This document shows positions 23,492 to 35,200 of a DNA stretch of 40,233 nucleotides, piece by piece; position 1 is the stretch's first letter, and each line of letters starts with the position of its first letter. The notes below the pieces were generated by a model. It did no database searches. It worked only from the letters and a program-made list of their open reading frames with translations, and was not told where the DNA came from. This stretch comes from a virus: IMG/VR virus record IMGVR_UViG_3300025086_000080, positions 1 to 40,233 of that record, one strand, 5' to 3'. Both the position numbers and the translations under genes were made by a program.

Positions 23492-26400
23492 ATGCCTAGC
23501 CAACAATTAAAAAGAGTATTTATAGGTGGACTAGACAAGGACACTGATCCTAGACTATTGAAGAATGGTGATTATCACTATGCTTTAAATATAAGAAATA
23601 TATCTTCTGAGTCAAACACAGAAGGTGTTATAGAAAATATAAAAGGTAATAAAATAGTTTCGTATGAATTTCCCAATCTAGTTGGAAAGTGCACGCCTCA
23701 AAGAACTGTTCTTTTTATGCCCTCTAATAATTACATATCTAATTATTCTAACTGGCCAGAAGCTTATGATTACGTTATACAACAAAATCCTTCAGCGTAT
23801 TTTAATGGACAGCTTATAGATAACCCTATATCTACTTATGTTTCAGATACAGAGCAGGGTTATTATCCAGCAAATTTTAATATAGGACTTACAAGTTCTT
23901 TATCAAATGTAAACACTCCAGAAATACAGGCTCCTATAGAATATGAAGGGTCTACTGCTGAAAATCAATTACTTTACTTAACAGCTTTTGTAGAAACTTA
24001 TGGGCCAATGTTTTCGAATGCTGGGGTAACAGTTACTGTTATAAATAATAATTCTGAATACTGGAATGACGAAGACTGGTTTGAAAACACTAATCTTATA
24101 ACAAGTAATCCTAATTATACTCCTGGTCAAATTTATGCCTATGCTTTATTATTTGAAGGTACTTGTAGCACCTCTGCTGAACAGTTTCATATAAATATAT
24201 TAACTCAAGGAAGTCCTGATGTTAACATTGTAAATGGTCCGTATGGAGATAGTGATCAGTTATTAATACCTGAGAATGGTTTTGTTTCAATGGGATGGAA
24301 TGTGGTTGATGAGGCAAAAAAAAACTATATGGAAGGTGGCTTTACAGCCTTAACTAATTTAGGTCAACATCCAGAAATAACCCCTGTAAACTACACTTGT
24401 ATAGGGACTTATGAGGATACTAAAAATGATCATATATACTATATGGTGGCTAGTGATCCTGGAGCTGGGCTTCATCATATATTAAGATATAACTTACAAT
24501 CTAATAATATAACCACAATTTTTAGAGACAGTGGTAATCCAGGAACAAGTGTATTTAATTGGAGAAAGGAGTTTTTAATAAATGATATTGATAAAGTAGG
24601 AGATGTTCTTTACTGGACCTCAAGGCAATATGGGGAGCCAAATGCTCTTAATGTTATAAAGTCTAGATCTAGTATGGCTTTGATTGATGGTATAGTAGGG
24701 GATTATCAAGTAAACGAAGAGGGAGTTGTTACTGGTTATTCATTAAGTGATTATTATCCATATCAATTATATAGCCCAACTTATCCATCGGCAGATAAAA
24801 AACAATATGTAGAGCTAATTAAAAGACCTCCTCTTGATTATCCTGTATATACATATTCAACAGATCCAAATTTTAAAAAGAATAACCTACATGGTCACAT
24901 GTGGCAATTTAAATATAGGTATCATTTTTATGATAAAGAAGTAAGTGCATGGTCCCCTATTAGTGATATTGTTCCCTCTCAAGTTAGTATGAATAATATA
25001 CCTCAAGAAAACAATCAATCATCTGATAATAAAATAGAGGTAACTATAAAAAACTCATCTGGAATTGTTGAGTTTATTGAAATAGCTGTATTAAAATGTA
25101 AGGACCTTGGAAATTTTCCAAAAGGAAATAGAGGTGACTTTAAAAGTATGGCTAAAATAAAAAATGATTACGGTGCTTGGTTAACAAATGAAGATTCAAC
25201 ACAAACAGTTAATTTTTATAATGATAAAATGTACACTAATTTAGATAGCGTAGAGAGCACAAAGTTGTTTGATAACGTTCCTAGATCAGCTACAACACAA
25301 ACTGTTTTATCTAATAATAGATTAGCTTTTGGTAATTATACAGAAGGTTTTGACGTTCCTTTAACAAATACATCATTAACCCCTCAATATGGGTTTACAT
25401 CTAACCCAACAGCCCTAACAGGGCAAGAGGCTCAGTCTATTGTTTTATTTCCTTACTGGACTAATAATCAACAGTCCAGCACAAATGATTTAGCTTATAC
25501 GCTTGGTAGTATTTTAAACACAACTAACGCACCAACTTTAACTATAGATCCTAGTTTAAATCAAGGTGATGAAGATACTATAAATGCTTGGTGGGGATCT
25601 GATCCACTAGGTCTTGGTAACCCATTAGGTACTGATACTGATTCAGATGGTTTTGTGGACACTATAGCTAGTGATAGTACAGCTAATATAGCTTTTAATT
25701 CTCACAGTTTAAACACAGTAGGTCAATCAACTCAAGTTGTTATTAATGCTAGCGACCCATCATTAGTAGAGTCTTCCACGGACAACCCTCTTGGAAATGG
25801 TGTTTATACGGGATCTAATGCTGGCGGTGCAGAAGGTTTTCCTAGAGTTAAATTGTTATTTAATTTTGGTTTAGTTAATTGGGGAGATGGTGCTACAATT
25901 AATATAGATCTTAGTTGGAAGTTTAAAGTAAGAAGAGAGTTTAATCAATTAGGGACAGCTAAGTCTCAAGACTCTCAAGAGCACGTTTGTAGATTTAATT
26001 ATACAATACAAACACTACCTGGAGAGACAGATGTAGCTACACAAATGAGTCACGTTGCAGAGCAGTTAAGAGCTGCGATAAATCCTACTACATCAAATGA
26101 CATACCTTCATATAATGACGAGTCAGATATAGATGGGCTAGGTACAGATAAACCAGAACAAGCGAGTGATTATGATTTTTCTTGGCACAAAAGACCTATT
26201 GTAGATGGCAGTACGTTAATATTAGAATGGGTAGCACCAAAGAAGAACGTATTTCCTTCAGCACCTCCTAATTTAAATCTTTATGAATATAGAATGATTA
26301 GCTCTAATGGTGGTAACGTTCCTGGATATAGTTTTTTAATTAATAACATCAATGCTAATCAACCAGGTTCTAATAATAACTTTAAAAACACAGCACAACT

Positions 26401-29071
26401 TACTTATGGTACAACGCCTTATAATCAATATGGCGGTGGAATAAACTCTGTATCATCTTTTAAAAGTGGAGCCTTTCATAATTTTGGACTTGTTTATTAC
26501 GATGAAAAAGGCAGATGCTCTACAGTTCTTGTAGATGATGAATCAAAAACTTATGTTAAGTTTCCAACAGAAAGAACAAATGCGGATGTGGATATAGAGA
26601 ATGATCTTATAGATGAAAATAATATAGATATAAATGGACCTGTAAGTATAATGTGGAAAATAAATCATCAAGCTCCTGATTGGGCTAGTCATTATAGATG
26701 GTTTTATTCTAGAAATAATACTGTTGATGAATTTGTTCAGTTTAGATCATTAAAGGCTCATGTTAATCAAAGTGATGTTGTTGATGATGATCGTATATAT
26801 ATAAGTATGGCTGGCTTAAAGGGTAGAGATGATTCTTATATACCACTTGATGCTGTTAGTGAAGAAGGTATTCCTAACCCAGATGTTAATATATTTGACT
26901 ATAGGTTTAAAAAAGGGGATAGAGTTCGTTTTATAACAACGGGTAGTCAATCAGCTTTAAGCCCAGGTCAAGAACAAAATGAACTTATTTCGGATCAATA
27001 TATAGACGTTCACGTTTCAGGATTTAAATATTATAGTGCGTTTGATGAATCGGCACCAATACAAAACAATCAAGAGTTAAATGCTTTAAACTCTGATGGG
27101 TCAGAAGATGGGTATTTTTTAATTGTACGTGAAGTTAAAGATGCTCAAGGCAATCCAATACCTGGATACTCTAAGCAAGATGTTATAAATGGAACGGATA
27201 ACTTTAGACAATCTGTTATGGAAATATACAGAGCAAAAGAAGAGACAGGGCCTGAGGAAACATTATACTATGAGTTTGGAACAAAATATAAAATAGACCA
27301 AGCCTCTAGAAGACATAGAGCTCCTATTGCAGATCAGGGAGGCTCCTTTACAGAAGATGTTTTTGGTAACGTTACGTCAAACACTCCAGCAGTGGGTCAG
27401 TTTACAACAGGTGATATTTATTATAAATCTAGAATAATGCAACAGGTAACAGGAAATGATATTCCTTTTAATGTAGAGGATTATTATTTAAACGATTATC
27501 AAGAAACTAATCACTTTAGTATAGGTAGAGCGAATATATATTCTGTAAACTATAAAGAGGATAATAGAGAAGCTTCTATCACTTATTCAGATGTTTATCA
27601 ACCAGATACGGATTATAACGGATTAAACTCATTTAACTTATCTTTATTTAATTGGGAGGATTATGATAGAATAGATGGTGGTATACAAAAAATAGAATCT
27701 AGAGACACCGATCTTATAATGATTCAAGAAGACGAAACGTATAGAATACCTGTTGAGAAGGATGTTATTTTTAATGCTAAAGGTGAGGCTAATGTTGCTT
27801 TATCTAATAAAATACTTGGAACAAGAACTTTCTTTTTTAGTAAATATGGTATAAGTAAAAATCCAGAATCATTCGTAAAGAATGGAAATATTTTCTACTG
27901 GACTGATATAAAAAGAGGTGCTGTACTAAGATTATCTAGAGATGGTATTACGGTTATATCAGACCTTAAAATGTCAGATTACTTTAGGGATAGATCAAGT
28001 GATTATGATAAGTACGATCCACAATATAACTGGGACACAAATTACGGAACTATTACGGGTGCTATGTTAATGTCTGATAATAAACACTTTAGAATTAAGG
28101 GTGGTTGGAATCCTAAACACAATGAATACATTGTACAGTTTCCTGAGATAATGCAGAATCAAGATGAGTGGGAGTATTATGAAAGTGTTTTTGAAGGCTC
28201 TGATGAGGAGTGGGAGGATTATATAGCTGATCGCACAACAATAACAGAAGGTTCTGTAGTTTCTTTTGCTGAAAAACAAAAAAGATGGATGACGTTTTAT
28301 TCTCATGTTGCAGATTATTATGGTAAAATAAATAGAAAGTTTGTGTCATGGAAAGATGCAGGGCTTTATGTTCACGATGAGGATGAGGAAAACTATAACA
28401 CATTTTATGGGGATCTATATCAAACAATGTTAGATTTCTATTTTAACAAAGGCCCATCAACAGTAAAGGGGTATAAAACAATTACCTTAGAATCAACACA
28501 AAAAACGGATGTAGGTTTAACTACAGATCTATCTTCAACATCTATAAATCAAAACAATTTTGACGAAAGAGAAGGTAAGCTTTATGCACAAATACCTTTT
28601 GTAACGCAAAATGGGGTAGGTGGGGACATAATTGGCGTTGGTACAGGGAGCACTGTTGCGGACGAGGATGGCGTGCTTACATCTACTATAACTGGCTTAG
28701 GAACAAATTTTACTAATTCTAATCTTATAATAGGAACTTCGGATGACCCTACTTCAAATGAGTATGGAGATCAATTATTTTACTTTGATGAAGATACTCA
28801 ACAAAACGTTTTAGTTGGAACAATATCTACTATAATAAGTGACACAGAATTAACATTAGTAGCACCACCAACAACACTTGATGAGGATGGCAATATTATT
28901 GATTTAACTTTTGATGGGTTGTTTTTATTTGTTATTAGAAATGCTTTTGCAGAAGGAGATAGAATGAAGGGTAGGTATATGGAAACAAAACTTAGTAAGC
29001 TAACTAATCAACCTATGGAAATATTTAGTGTGGGATCTACTGTTTTTAACAGCGAACTTAGTGATGATTAA
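23492..29071 (+). CDS. Giant stabilization/muzzle-type tail protein (1859 aa)
   Basis: The opening FIGGLDKDTDPRLLKNGDYHYALN (about residues 10-33), then GVIENIKGNKIV, and later INDIDKVGDVLYWTS, WQFKYRYHFYDKEVSAWSPISD, FGLVYYDEKGRCSTVLVDD and FYWTDIKRGAVLRLSRDGITVISD, are the pattern of the P22 gp10-like stabilization protein that crAss-like phages use as tail muzzle. It closes the tail tip and releases DNA on contact. It seems enlarged relative to what I know of the family. Additions include a Ca-binding-like loop DTDSDGFVDT (near 711-720) and a C-terminal beta domain (about 1740-1810, with TGLGTNFTNSNLIIG). It ends the neck operon; the next gene has its own promoter. Confidence 0.75.
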   Translation: MPSQQLKRVFIGGLDKDTDPRLLKNGDYHYALNIRNISSESNTEGVIENIKGNKIVSYEFPNLVGKCTPQRTVLFMPSNNYISNYSNWPEAYDYVIQQNPSAYFNGQLIDNPISTYVSDTEQGYYPANFNIGLTSSLSNVNTPEIQAPIEYEGSTAENQLLYLTAFVETYGPMFSNAGVTVTVINNNSEYWNDEDWFENTNLITSNPNYTPGQIYAYALLFEGTCSTSAEQFHINILTQGSPDVNIVNGPYGDSDQLLIPENGFVSMGWNVVDEAKKNYMEGGFTALTNLGQHPEITPVNYTCIGTYEDTKNDHIYYMVASDPGAGLHHILRYNLQSNNITTIFRDSGNPGTSVFNWRKEFLINDIDKVGDVLYWTSRQYGEPNALNVIKSRSSMALIDGIVGDYQVNEEGVVTGYSLSDYYPYQLYSPTYPSADKKQYVELIKRPPLDYPVYTYSTDPNFKKNNLHGHMWQFKYRYHFYDKEVSAWSPISDIVPSQVSMNNIPQENNQSSDNKIEVTIKNSSGIVEFIEIAVLKCKDLGNFPKGNRGDFKSMAKIKNDYGAWLTNEDSTQTVNFYNDKMYTNLDSVESTKLFDNVPRSATTQTVLSNNRLAFGNYTEGFDVPLTNTSLTPQYGFTSNPTALTGQEAQSIVLFPYWTNNQQSSTNDLAYTLGSILNTTNAPTLTIDPSLNQGDEDTINAWWGSDPLGLGNPLGTDTDSDGFVDTIASDSTANIAFNSHSLNTVGQSTQVVINASDPSLVESSTDNPLGNGVYTGSNAGGAEGFPRVKLLFNFGLVNWGDGATINIDLSWKFKVRREFNQLGTAKSQDSQEHVCRFNYTIQTLPGETDVATQMSHVAEQLRAAINPTTSNDIPSYNDESDIDGLGTDKPEQASDYDFSWHKRPIVDGSTLILEWVAPKKNVFPSAPPNLNLYEYRMISSNGGNVPGYSFLINNINANQPGSNNNFKNTAQLTYGTTPYNQYGGGINSVSSFKSGAFHNFGLVYYDEKGRCSTVLVDDESKTYVKFPTERTNADVDIENDLIDENNIDINGPVSIMWKINHQAPDWASHYRWFYSRNNTVDEFVQFRSLKAHVNQSDVVDDDRIYISMAGLKGRDDSYIPLDAVSEEGIPNPDVNIFDYRFKKGDRVRFITTGSQSALSPGQEQNELISDQYIDVHVSGFKYYSAFDESAPIQNNQELNALNSDGSEDGYFLIVREVKDAQGNPIPGYSKQDVINGTDNFRQSVMEIYRAKEETGPEETLYYEFGTKYKIDQASRRHRAPIADQGGSFTEDVFGNVTSNTPAVGQFTTGDIYYKSRIMQQVTGNDIPFNVEDYYLNDYQETNHFSIGRANIYSVNYKEDNREASITYSDVYQPDTDYNGLNSFNLSLFNWEDYDRIDGGIQKIESRDTDLIMIQEDETYRIPVEKDVIFNAKGEANVALSNKILGTRTFFFSKYGISKNPESFVKNGNIFYWTDIKRGAVLRLSRDGITVISDLKMSDYFRDRSSDYDKYDPQYNWDTNYGTITGAMLMSDNKHFRIKGGWNPKHNEYIVQFPEIMQNQDEWEYYESVFEGSDEEWEDYIADRTTITEGSVVSFAEKQKRWMTFYSHVADYYGKINRKFVSWKDAGLYVHDEDEENYNTFYGDLYQTMLDFYFNKGPSTVKGYKTITLESTQKTDVGLTTDLSSTSINQNNFDEREGKLYAQIPFVTQNGVGGDIIGVGTGSTVADEDGVLTSTITGLGTNFTNSNLIIGTSDDPTSNEYGDQLFYFDEDTQQNVLVGTISTIISDTELTLVAPPTTLDEDGNIIDLTFDGLFLFVIRNAFAEGDRMKGRYMETKLSKLTNQPMEIFSVGSTVFNSELSDD

Positions 29072-29072
29072 C

Positions 29073-29103
29073 TTGTTTAAATAATTTTAAAAAACTATAT
29101 TTG
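29073..29103 (+). promoter_or_regulatory. Bacteroidota promoter of the cargo module
   Basis: TTG at 29073-29075 and TATATTTG at 29096-29103 are separated by 20 nt, 12 nt before the ATG at 29116. It separates transcription of the cargo-like genes from the neck genes. Confidence 0.65.
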
Positions 29104-29115
29104 TAAATATTTATT

Positions 29116-30270
29116 ATGAAAAACAAAAAAATATATAGACCAGGAGGAATGCCTACTTACGGAAAAGGGGGTAAAACATACTCTACAAAAAAGTATAAAA
29201 AGGACCCTAGAAAGGCTGATGAAGGTTTTTTTCAGTCAATGACCAGTTTTCTAAACAACCCTTTAGTTTCTATGGGTGGAGACCTTCTTGGTTATGGTTT
29301 ACAGTATGCCGCTACTCAACAACAACAAAATGCACTACAGGATGCTTTAGATAATGTTCAGGACCCAGGTCAGGTTATAAGTGGGCTAGAAGGTGTTACA
29401 GACGTTCTTACTCCAGATCCAAGTGCCTCAATAAAAGATAGAATTTCTGAAGTTGAAGGAAGAAGTACAGATGTAGAAATAGATACTACAGCTTTAGGTG
29501 ATAAAAGAGATGCTGCGGAGCAATCGTCAGCAAATGTTTTAGCAAACTTAAGTAAGGGTGGAGCAAAAGGAATGGCTGGTATAAGTCAAGTTTTAGATGC
29601 ACAAAATAAATCTGATTTAGGTATAACTGACCAAGCTTTAAATATAGAGGCACAAGAAACCTCATTAGAGGAGCAGGCTAAAAAACAAAAAGAAGCTGAT
29701 TTAACAGGATTAACAACTGCTCTTGGTGGTCAGGAGTTTAAAGCAGATGAAACGATGTCTGATATATATAAACAAGAACTTGAAAGTACCGCAGATTTAG
29801 AAACAGCTATAATGATAGCTCAATTACAAAATGTTGGTGCTGGATCAACAATGTTAGGAAACATTTTAACAAGTAAAGATGGAAGCATAGTCCCTGAATA
29901 TGAAGAGGGTGGTAAGAATGAAGAGGTAATGGAAGAAGGTGGAGACAGTGAGAATACAATGGAGCCTGGTCAACCAGAAGTTTCTCCAGGAGAAGAGGAG
30001 CACGCAACAAATCCTATAGATCTTGTTAGAGATGGCGAGAAGATAGGGGAAATGACAGGTGGTGAGGTTATTATGCCATCTAAAGACGTGAAAGTTTTAG
30101 AGCAATTATTGTCAAATAAAAACTCTGATGGGGTTATGAGGTTAATGGCGATGTTAATGAATAAATGGACTAAAGAGGCTGTAGAGCATCAAGAAAAACA
30201 AATAGGTGGAACTAAAAATGCTAGAGGTGGAATGAGAATGTACAAGCCTACGAGCAAAATAAATTACTAA
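29116..30270 (+). CDS. Probable internal virion protein with Y-x-x-G-G motifs (384 aa)
   Basis: The N-terminus MKNKKIYRPGGMPTYGKGG has two Y-x-x-G-G motifs (Tyr7 and Tyr15) and a third at Tyr262. Residues about 35-250 are helical and Ala/Gln-rich. The C-terminal part has NPIDLVRDGEKIGEMTGGEVIMPSKD (about 297-322) and a helical MRLMAMLMNKW. The GGEVIMP segment resembles GGEYVxNP motifs in other marine-phage virion proteins. No enzyme motif is visible. A capsid-internal or injected role fits its place between muzzle and giant cargo. Its N-terminus is matched by the minus-strand protein starting at 6080. Confidence 0.55.
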   Translation: MKNKKIYRPGGMPTYGKGGKTYSTKKYKKDPRKADEGFFQSMTSFLNNPLVSMGGDLLGYGLQYAATQQQQNALQDALDNVQDPGQVISGLEGVTDVLTPDPSASIKDRISEVEGRSTDVEIDTTALGDKRDAAEQSSANVLANLSKGGAKGMAGISQVLDAQNKSDLGITDQALNIEAQETSLEEQAKKQKEADLTGLTTALGGQEFKADETMSDIYKQELESTADLETAIMIAQLQNVGAGSTMLGNILTSKDGSIVPEYEEGGKNEEVMEEGGDSENTMEPGQPEVSPGEEEHATNPIDLVRDGEKIGEMTGGEVIMPSKDVKVLEQLLSNKNSDGVMRLMAMLMNKWTKEAVEHQEKQIGGTKNARGGMRMYKPTSKINY

Positions 30271-30274
30271 TAAA

Positions 30275-32245
30275 ATGGGTGTATTAACTGGATCGCCAAA
30301 AGGGCCGATACAACTTCCTGATTATAACCAAAACTTTATAGCTGTAAAGCAGCTTAGGTTAAAAAGAAAAGAGCTTGAGCTAAAAGAAAGGCTTGCTGAG
30401 CAACAATTAAACAAAGGTAAGACTAAGGGGCCACCTTTAGCTAAGTTTAGTAAAACTGAAGCCAACTTCCAAGATAGATTTCATTCAGTACATGATGAGG
30501 CGATGGATCAATTAGATCAATTTGCTATAAATAACGCTGATAAACTAAATCCAAACAGTGATTTATATGATATAAAAACTGACAGGATTTTTCAAAACAT
30601 GCAGAAAAGTGTAACAAGAGCTGCTGATCATAGTAATAGTTGGGTTACAAACGGAACTGATTTTTTATCTTACATTAATGAAAAAGATGAATACGGAAAT
30701 AGAAAAGTAGATGTTTCTAGCTTAGAACAAAAACCTAAATACCTAAATATAAACACGGTTCAGACTAGCATGGATTTAAGAAATGAACCATTTATTTTTC
30801 AAAATAGCTTTTGGACAAATGACGAAACTGTACAGCAGCAATTATCTTTAAAAGAAGGTGGGGACCCTAATAATATAAATGATTATTTAGTTGATGAAAA
30901 TGGGTTCTTTTTAAGTAAAGGGGGAGGATTGGTAGTAGAACTTCAGTCAAATGGTCAAAACGCCCAGTCAGGATTGTTTACGATAGATGATGTTTTTAAT
31001 CAAGAAATTTCTGGAGACAGTATAAGGTTTGATAGTAACGGTAATTTAATGTATGGGGAAAAAATGTTTTTTGAGCATTTTGACACAGGGTTTTTTGATA
31101 AAAATAAATACCAAACATTAGATAAGCCTACAAACTTTATATACGAATTAGCTGGAAAAAAACTTAAGTTTAGTAATTTATTAAACCAAGTATCTGAAAA
31201 TAAATACGAAATTGATAATGAAGCTATTGGAAAAATAAGACAACAGGGTATAGATTTATTTTCTTGGAACGGTCAAACGTGGGGTAATGACTATGGAGAC
31301 GCTTTAGCTCTTCAGGTTGCTAGAAAATACGTTTCTGAAAAATATGGTATACAGGAAAGTGAAGTTGATCAGGCTCAAATAAATGCTGTTCTTCCTATGA
31401 TAAAGAACAATGAGATATTAGCTGAGGAGTTTAGGTCTGAAGATGGTGGATTTATAAAATCTGTATATGACCAAAAAGAAATTAAAACATTTAATGATTA
31501 TGCTGGAGAGTTAATTTTAGAAAGCTACGCTAATCAAAATAGATTTAGTAAAGAGAAATTTACATCAAACCGTGCAGAGATAAAGGAGCAATTAAAAATT
31601 AATGAATATAAATGGGAGTCATCTCAAATGATAGGAAATATTGCTCACGTATATCCTACTCACGATAATTTTACTCAAAAAACAGCCTTTACTACCTATG
31701 GATATACAGGGGTTCAAGAGAACATAACAGGATCGGATTATTTAACTTTTCAAAATAACACTAACTTTATTACTGTAGAGGATGTAGCTCAACAATATAT
31801 AGAACAAAAGGCTGGTACATTTGTAGGTGCACAGCACGCTATGATACCTATTGACTCTAGAACTGGAAAGATAATGGAGGGTACCTGGATTGATAATAAT
31901 AATCAATTTAAACCATTAACTGCTGAGGATGCTAAATATTGTGTTATTGTCCCAATGTTTAAAGGTCACTTTGAACCAGAAGATCCAGATGCTATAAAAA
32001 GAGCAATTTCAAATGATAATGCAGATGCTAAACCAAGTGAAATTGTTACAATAGACGGTGTTGAGACTTACGTACCTATGACTCAAATGAATACGATGTC
32101 ATCGAACCTAAAGCTTTATTCTAAGTTTATAGAAAAAGCTGAAGAAGTTAATAACAATGGGGTTGTGGGTAAATCTGATAGTCCGTCATACGCAGAGGGT
32201 GGTATTGTAAGTAAAAAAAATAACTGGAAACTTCCAGGATCATAA
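30275..32245 (+). CDS. Probable internal virion protein (656 aa)
   Basis: There is a helical, Lys/Glu-rich N-terminus (about residues 20-75, with KQLRLKRKELELKERLAEQQLN). A long middle has no recognised domain and is rich in aromatic and polar residues. A C-terminal YAEGGIVSKKNNWKLPGS has a Y-x-x-G-G motif at Tyr639, 18 residues before the end. The start follows the previous stop by four nucleotides. It probably belongs to the ejected or capsid-internal set, which is inference from order and from the shared motif. Confidence 0.5.
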   Translation: MGVLTGSPKGPIQLPDYNQNFIAVKQLRLKRKELELKERLAEQQLNKGKTKGPPLAKFSKTEANFQDRFHSVHDEAMDQLDQFAINNADKLNPNSDLYDIKTDRIFQNMQKSVTRAADHSNSWVTNGTDFLSYINEKDEYGNRKVDVSSLEQKPKYLNINTVQTSMDLRNEPFIFQNSFWTNDETVQQQLSLKEGGDPNNINDYLVDENGFFLSKGGGLVVELQSNGQNAQSGLFTIDDVFNQEISGDSIRFDSNGNLMYGEKMFFEHFDTGFFDKNKYQTLDKPTNFIYELAGKKLKFSNLLNQVSENKYEIDNEAIGKIRQQGIDLFSWNGQTWGNDYGDALALQVARKYVSEKYGIQESEVDQAQINAVLPMIKNNEILAEEFRSEDGGFIKSVYDQKEIKTFNDYAGELILESYANQNRFSKEKFTSNRAEIKEQLKINEYKWESSQMIGNIAHVYPTHDNFTQKTAFTTYGYTGVQENITGSDYLTFQNNTNFITVEDVAQQYIEQKAGTFVGAQHAMIPIDSRTGKIMEGTWIDNNNQFKPLTAEDAKYCVIVPMFKGHFEPEDPDAIKRAISNDNADAKPSEIVTIDGVETYVPMTQMNTMSSNLKLYSKFIEKAEEVNNNGVVGKSDSPSYAEGGIVSKKNNWKLPGS

Positions 32246-32261
32246 ATAAAATAATTAGAAA

Positions 32262-35200
32262 ATGGCAGTAATTTATCAAAAGGATAAGAACGCTATAAAG
32301 TTCATACAGGAATTTTACTCAAAATTGACAAAACATAAATTGTCACAATATGAGGTAGATAGTATATTAGCTCAATATGATGGAGATTATCATAGCATGG
32401 TTAAGGATTTGTATGACAAGCTTTCTGATCACAATTTATCCGAAGAGGAACTTGACTCAGTAGTTAATCACTACGGGTTAAAAAAAAAAGACTCGGCAGA
32501 TTCTACATCAGATTCGGAAGGTGGTACATCGGATTTATCCGAAACGAAAACAGATAAAAAAACCTTTAAAGCTGAAGAAGGTGCTGTTGTTCCAACCGAG
32601 GATCAAGACGTTTGGTTGTACAATGATTATATAGGTTATTACCAAAAAAATGGTAGAAACGTTCCGCATTCAGATGTTCCTGAAAACATAAAAACAAAAC
32701 TAAAAAACGAATACCTAGAAAAAACCAATCAAGAGAAAGTTAATATTAAAAATCAGAAAATAGATAATGCTATATCTTCTTTAGGAGAAATGGTTGAGAC
32801 TTCAGGTTTTGATGGAGATTACTCTAAAAGTTTTAAAATACCACAAACAAAAACAGGAATAGAAACTTTAACAGGTTTATTAACAGATCCATCAGCAAGA
32901 GAGAAATTAGGATATGGATATATGAGTGAGTCTGAAGTAAACGATTATTTGGTTAAATTAAATAATGCTGAGAATAATCTTGATATATGGAAACAAAATA
33001 TATCTGATGAGGATTATATAAATATACTTAAACAAGAAAATGAACAAAAAGGTAATAAAAACACACCTAGGTTAGATCAACAAAATATAAACGAAAAGTT
33101 AGAAAAAAAACAAAAATACGACAACGGAGAGGCTGTTAATCTATATGCGATGCCTTCTGCCACAGACCCTACTCTTTTTAACCCAAGACCTATAAATGAA
33201 GATAATGTTGAAGCACTTTGGACAGGTACAGAAAATCTTTATAAGGTGCCAAAACTTGATGATGAAACAACTAGAGAGGGATTATATGGAGCTGCAACAT
33301 ACAATACTCCAGGTTTACAACAGCTTCTTAATTTTAATAAACCTCCAGGTAGTAATGAATATCAGCACACAACAAAAAAAGGTCTTGATGCGTATAATTC
33401 TTTATTAAACTTAACCTATGAGGTTGATGATATTAATAAAGAAAAAGAATTAATACTAAAAGAAGGTGGCGTAAAAGACTGGAATAATTTACCAGATAAT
33501 TTAAAAAATGAATATCAATTATTACTTGATAGAGAAAAACTTATTGGTAACACGTCTGAGCGTTGGGATATGGACGCTGAATCAAATGCTCTATTAACTA
33601 TTTTTAACCAAGAGTTAAGTTTAAGTAAACAAAAAATAGCAGAGGGACAAACTGTTAGTCAAGATCCAATTTATAACGATAATGATGTGAATCAATTTTT
33701 GGTTTACAACTATGATGTTTTTTCAAATAAAAAAGTAGAAAACGCTAGATTTCCTCTTTCAAACCTTGATTTTAATGATGTAGATAAAGAGACGTTTCAA
33801 AGATTACAAATGGAGGCTCAAGAAAACGCATCTTATTTATATACCCCAGGATATATGTTATATGGAGATGAAAGTGCATTTACATCAAATCAAGCTGGTC
33901 TTATAGATTCTTTACAGTTAGGTAGTGATCAAAAATACACACCAAAAGAAGCTACTCCTTATGGCGACATATTATCTTTTAATACTACTTTTAGTCAAAA
34001 ATATGGATACGGTAAGATAGTAGACATGTCTAAGGAGATTAGAGAACTTTCTGCTGGACTATCTAATGAGGAGATATTTGCTAATCCTGAAATAGTAAGT
34101 AAAATAAACGACTATCATTACTTTAGTAAAAAAGTAATTTATGACAAAGTCACCGCTGAATATGGATTAGATTATGAGGGCGAAATGTCTGCTTTAGGTG
34201 GCAATAGGACAATGAGTATGTTTAGGTTAGGGGAGTCTTATCAAAGATTGTTAAATGAAGAAAAAAGTATTTCAGAACAATTAGAAAATCAGGATCTAGA
34301 TAATAAGGAAAGAAAAAAACTTGAAAACGATTTTATTAACGTAAGAAACAAAAAAACACAAAACAGATCTGTTTATAATAAAATTAAAGAAGAGGGTCTA
34401 CCTGGTTATGATGAGTTATTTAATTTAGTTTCAGGGGATTATGACGATGAGGTTAAAATGGATCCAGAAAGTAAACTGCAATTTGATAATAGCGTTCAGC
34501 AAATAATGACTAGCAGAGAAAAATATTTAGCTTTATACGATCAATATATTCAGAGTTATGGGCCTGAAGCTGCTCTTAATAAAATGGAGGATCAGATGTT
34601 TAAGATAAATGGTAGTATGATGCACATGAATTATATGCACGACAATACCTATATAACATTACCATCGGGATCAAAAATACTTGTAGGGGACATGATGAAT
34701 TATGTTTATACTAATTCAAGAACTCCTGTTAGGATGGGGACTAAGGGTACACGTGAATTGTACTATAAAGAAGTTGATGAAAACCCTTATTTAGCCTCTG
34801 ATCAAATAGGTCTACCTGATAATATGTATGGGACACCTGATCAAACTTATGAACAAGGACCTTCTATGGGAGCCTCCTCTAAACCAGGACCTCTTTATCA
34901 AGGACCTGTTATAAAGTTGGATATGGATGCTTACGGAAAGCTTAATCCAAAAACTAATTTTCTTGCAAGAAGTGTTGATTATTATTTTGGAGCTAAATAT
35001 GAAAAAGAAGATTTAAAGTTTATGTATGATCACGCAAAAAAGTTTGCTACTGACTATCAATATCACTGGGCTGAGTTGGTTACTATATCAGAAATGATAG
35101 CGTGGAATTATGACCCAACCCAAGGGTATACTGAAAGATCAGGAGGAAGTCTTTTTGTAGAGTCTATGGGAACAGAATTAGGAAGGGGCCTTAAAAATAT

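Noticed and set aside
33196-33408. Short plus-strand frame within the giant gene
   Set aside because: It is out of frame inside an uninterrupted large coding sequence and resembles nothing.
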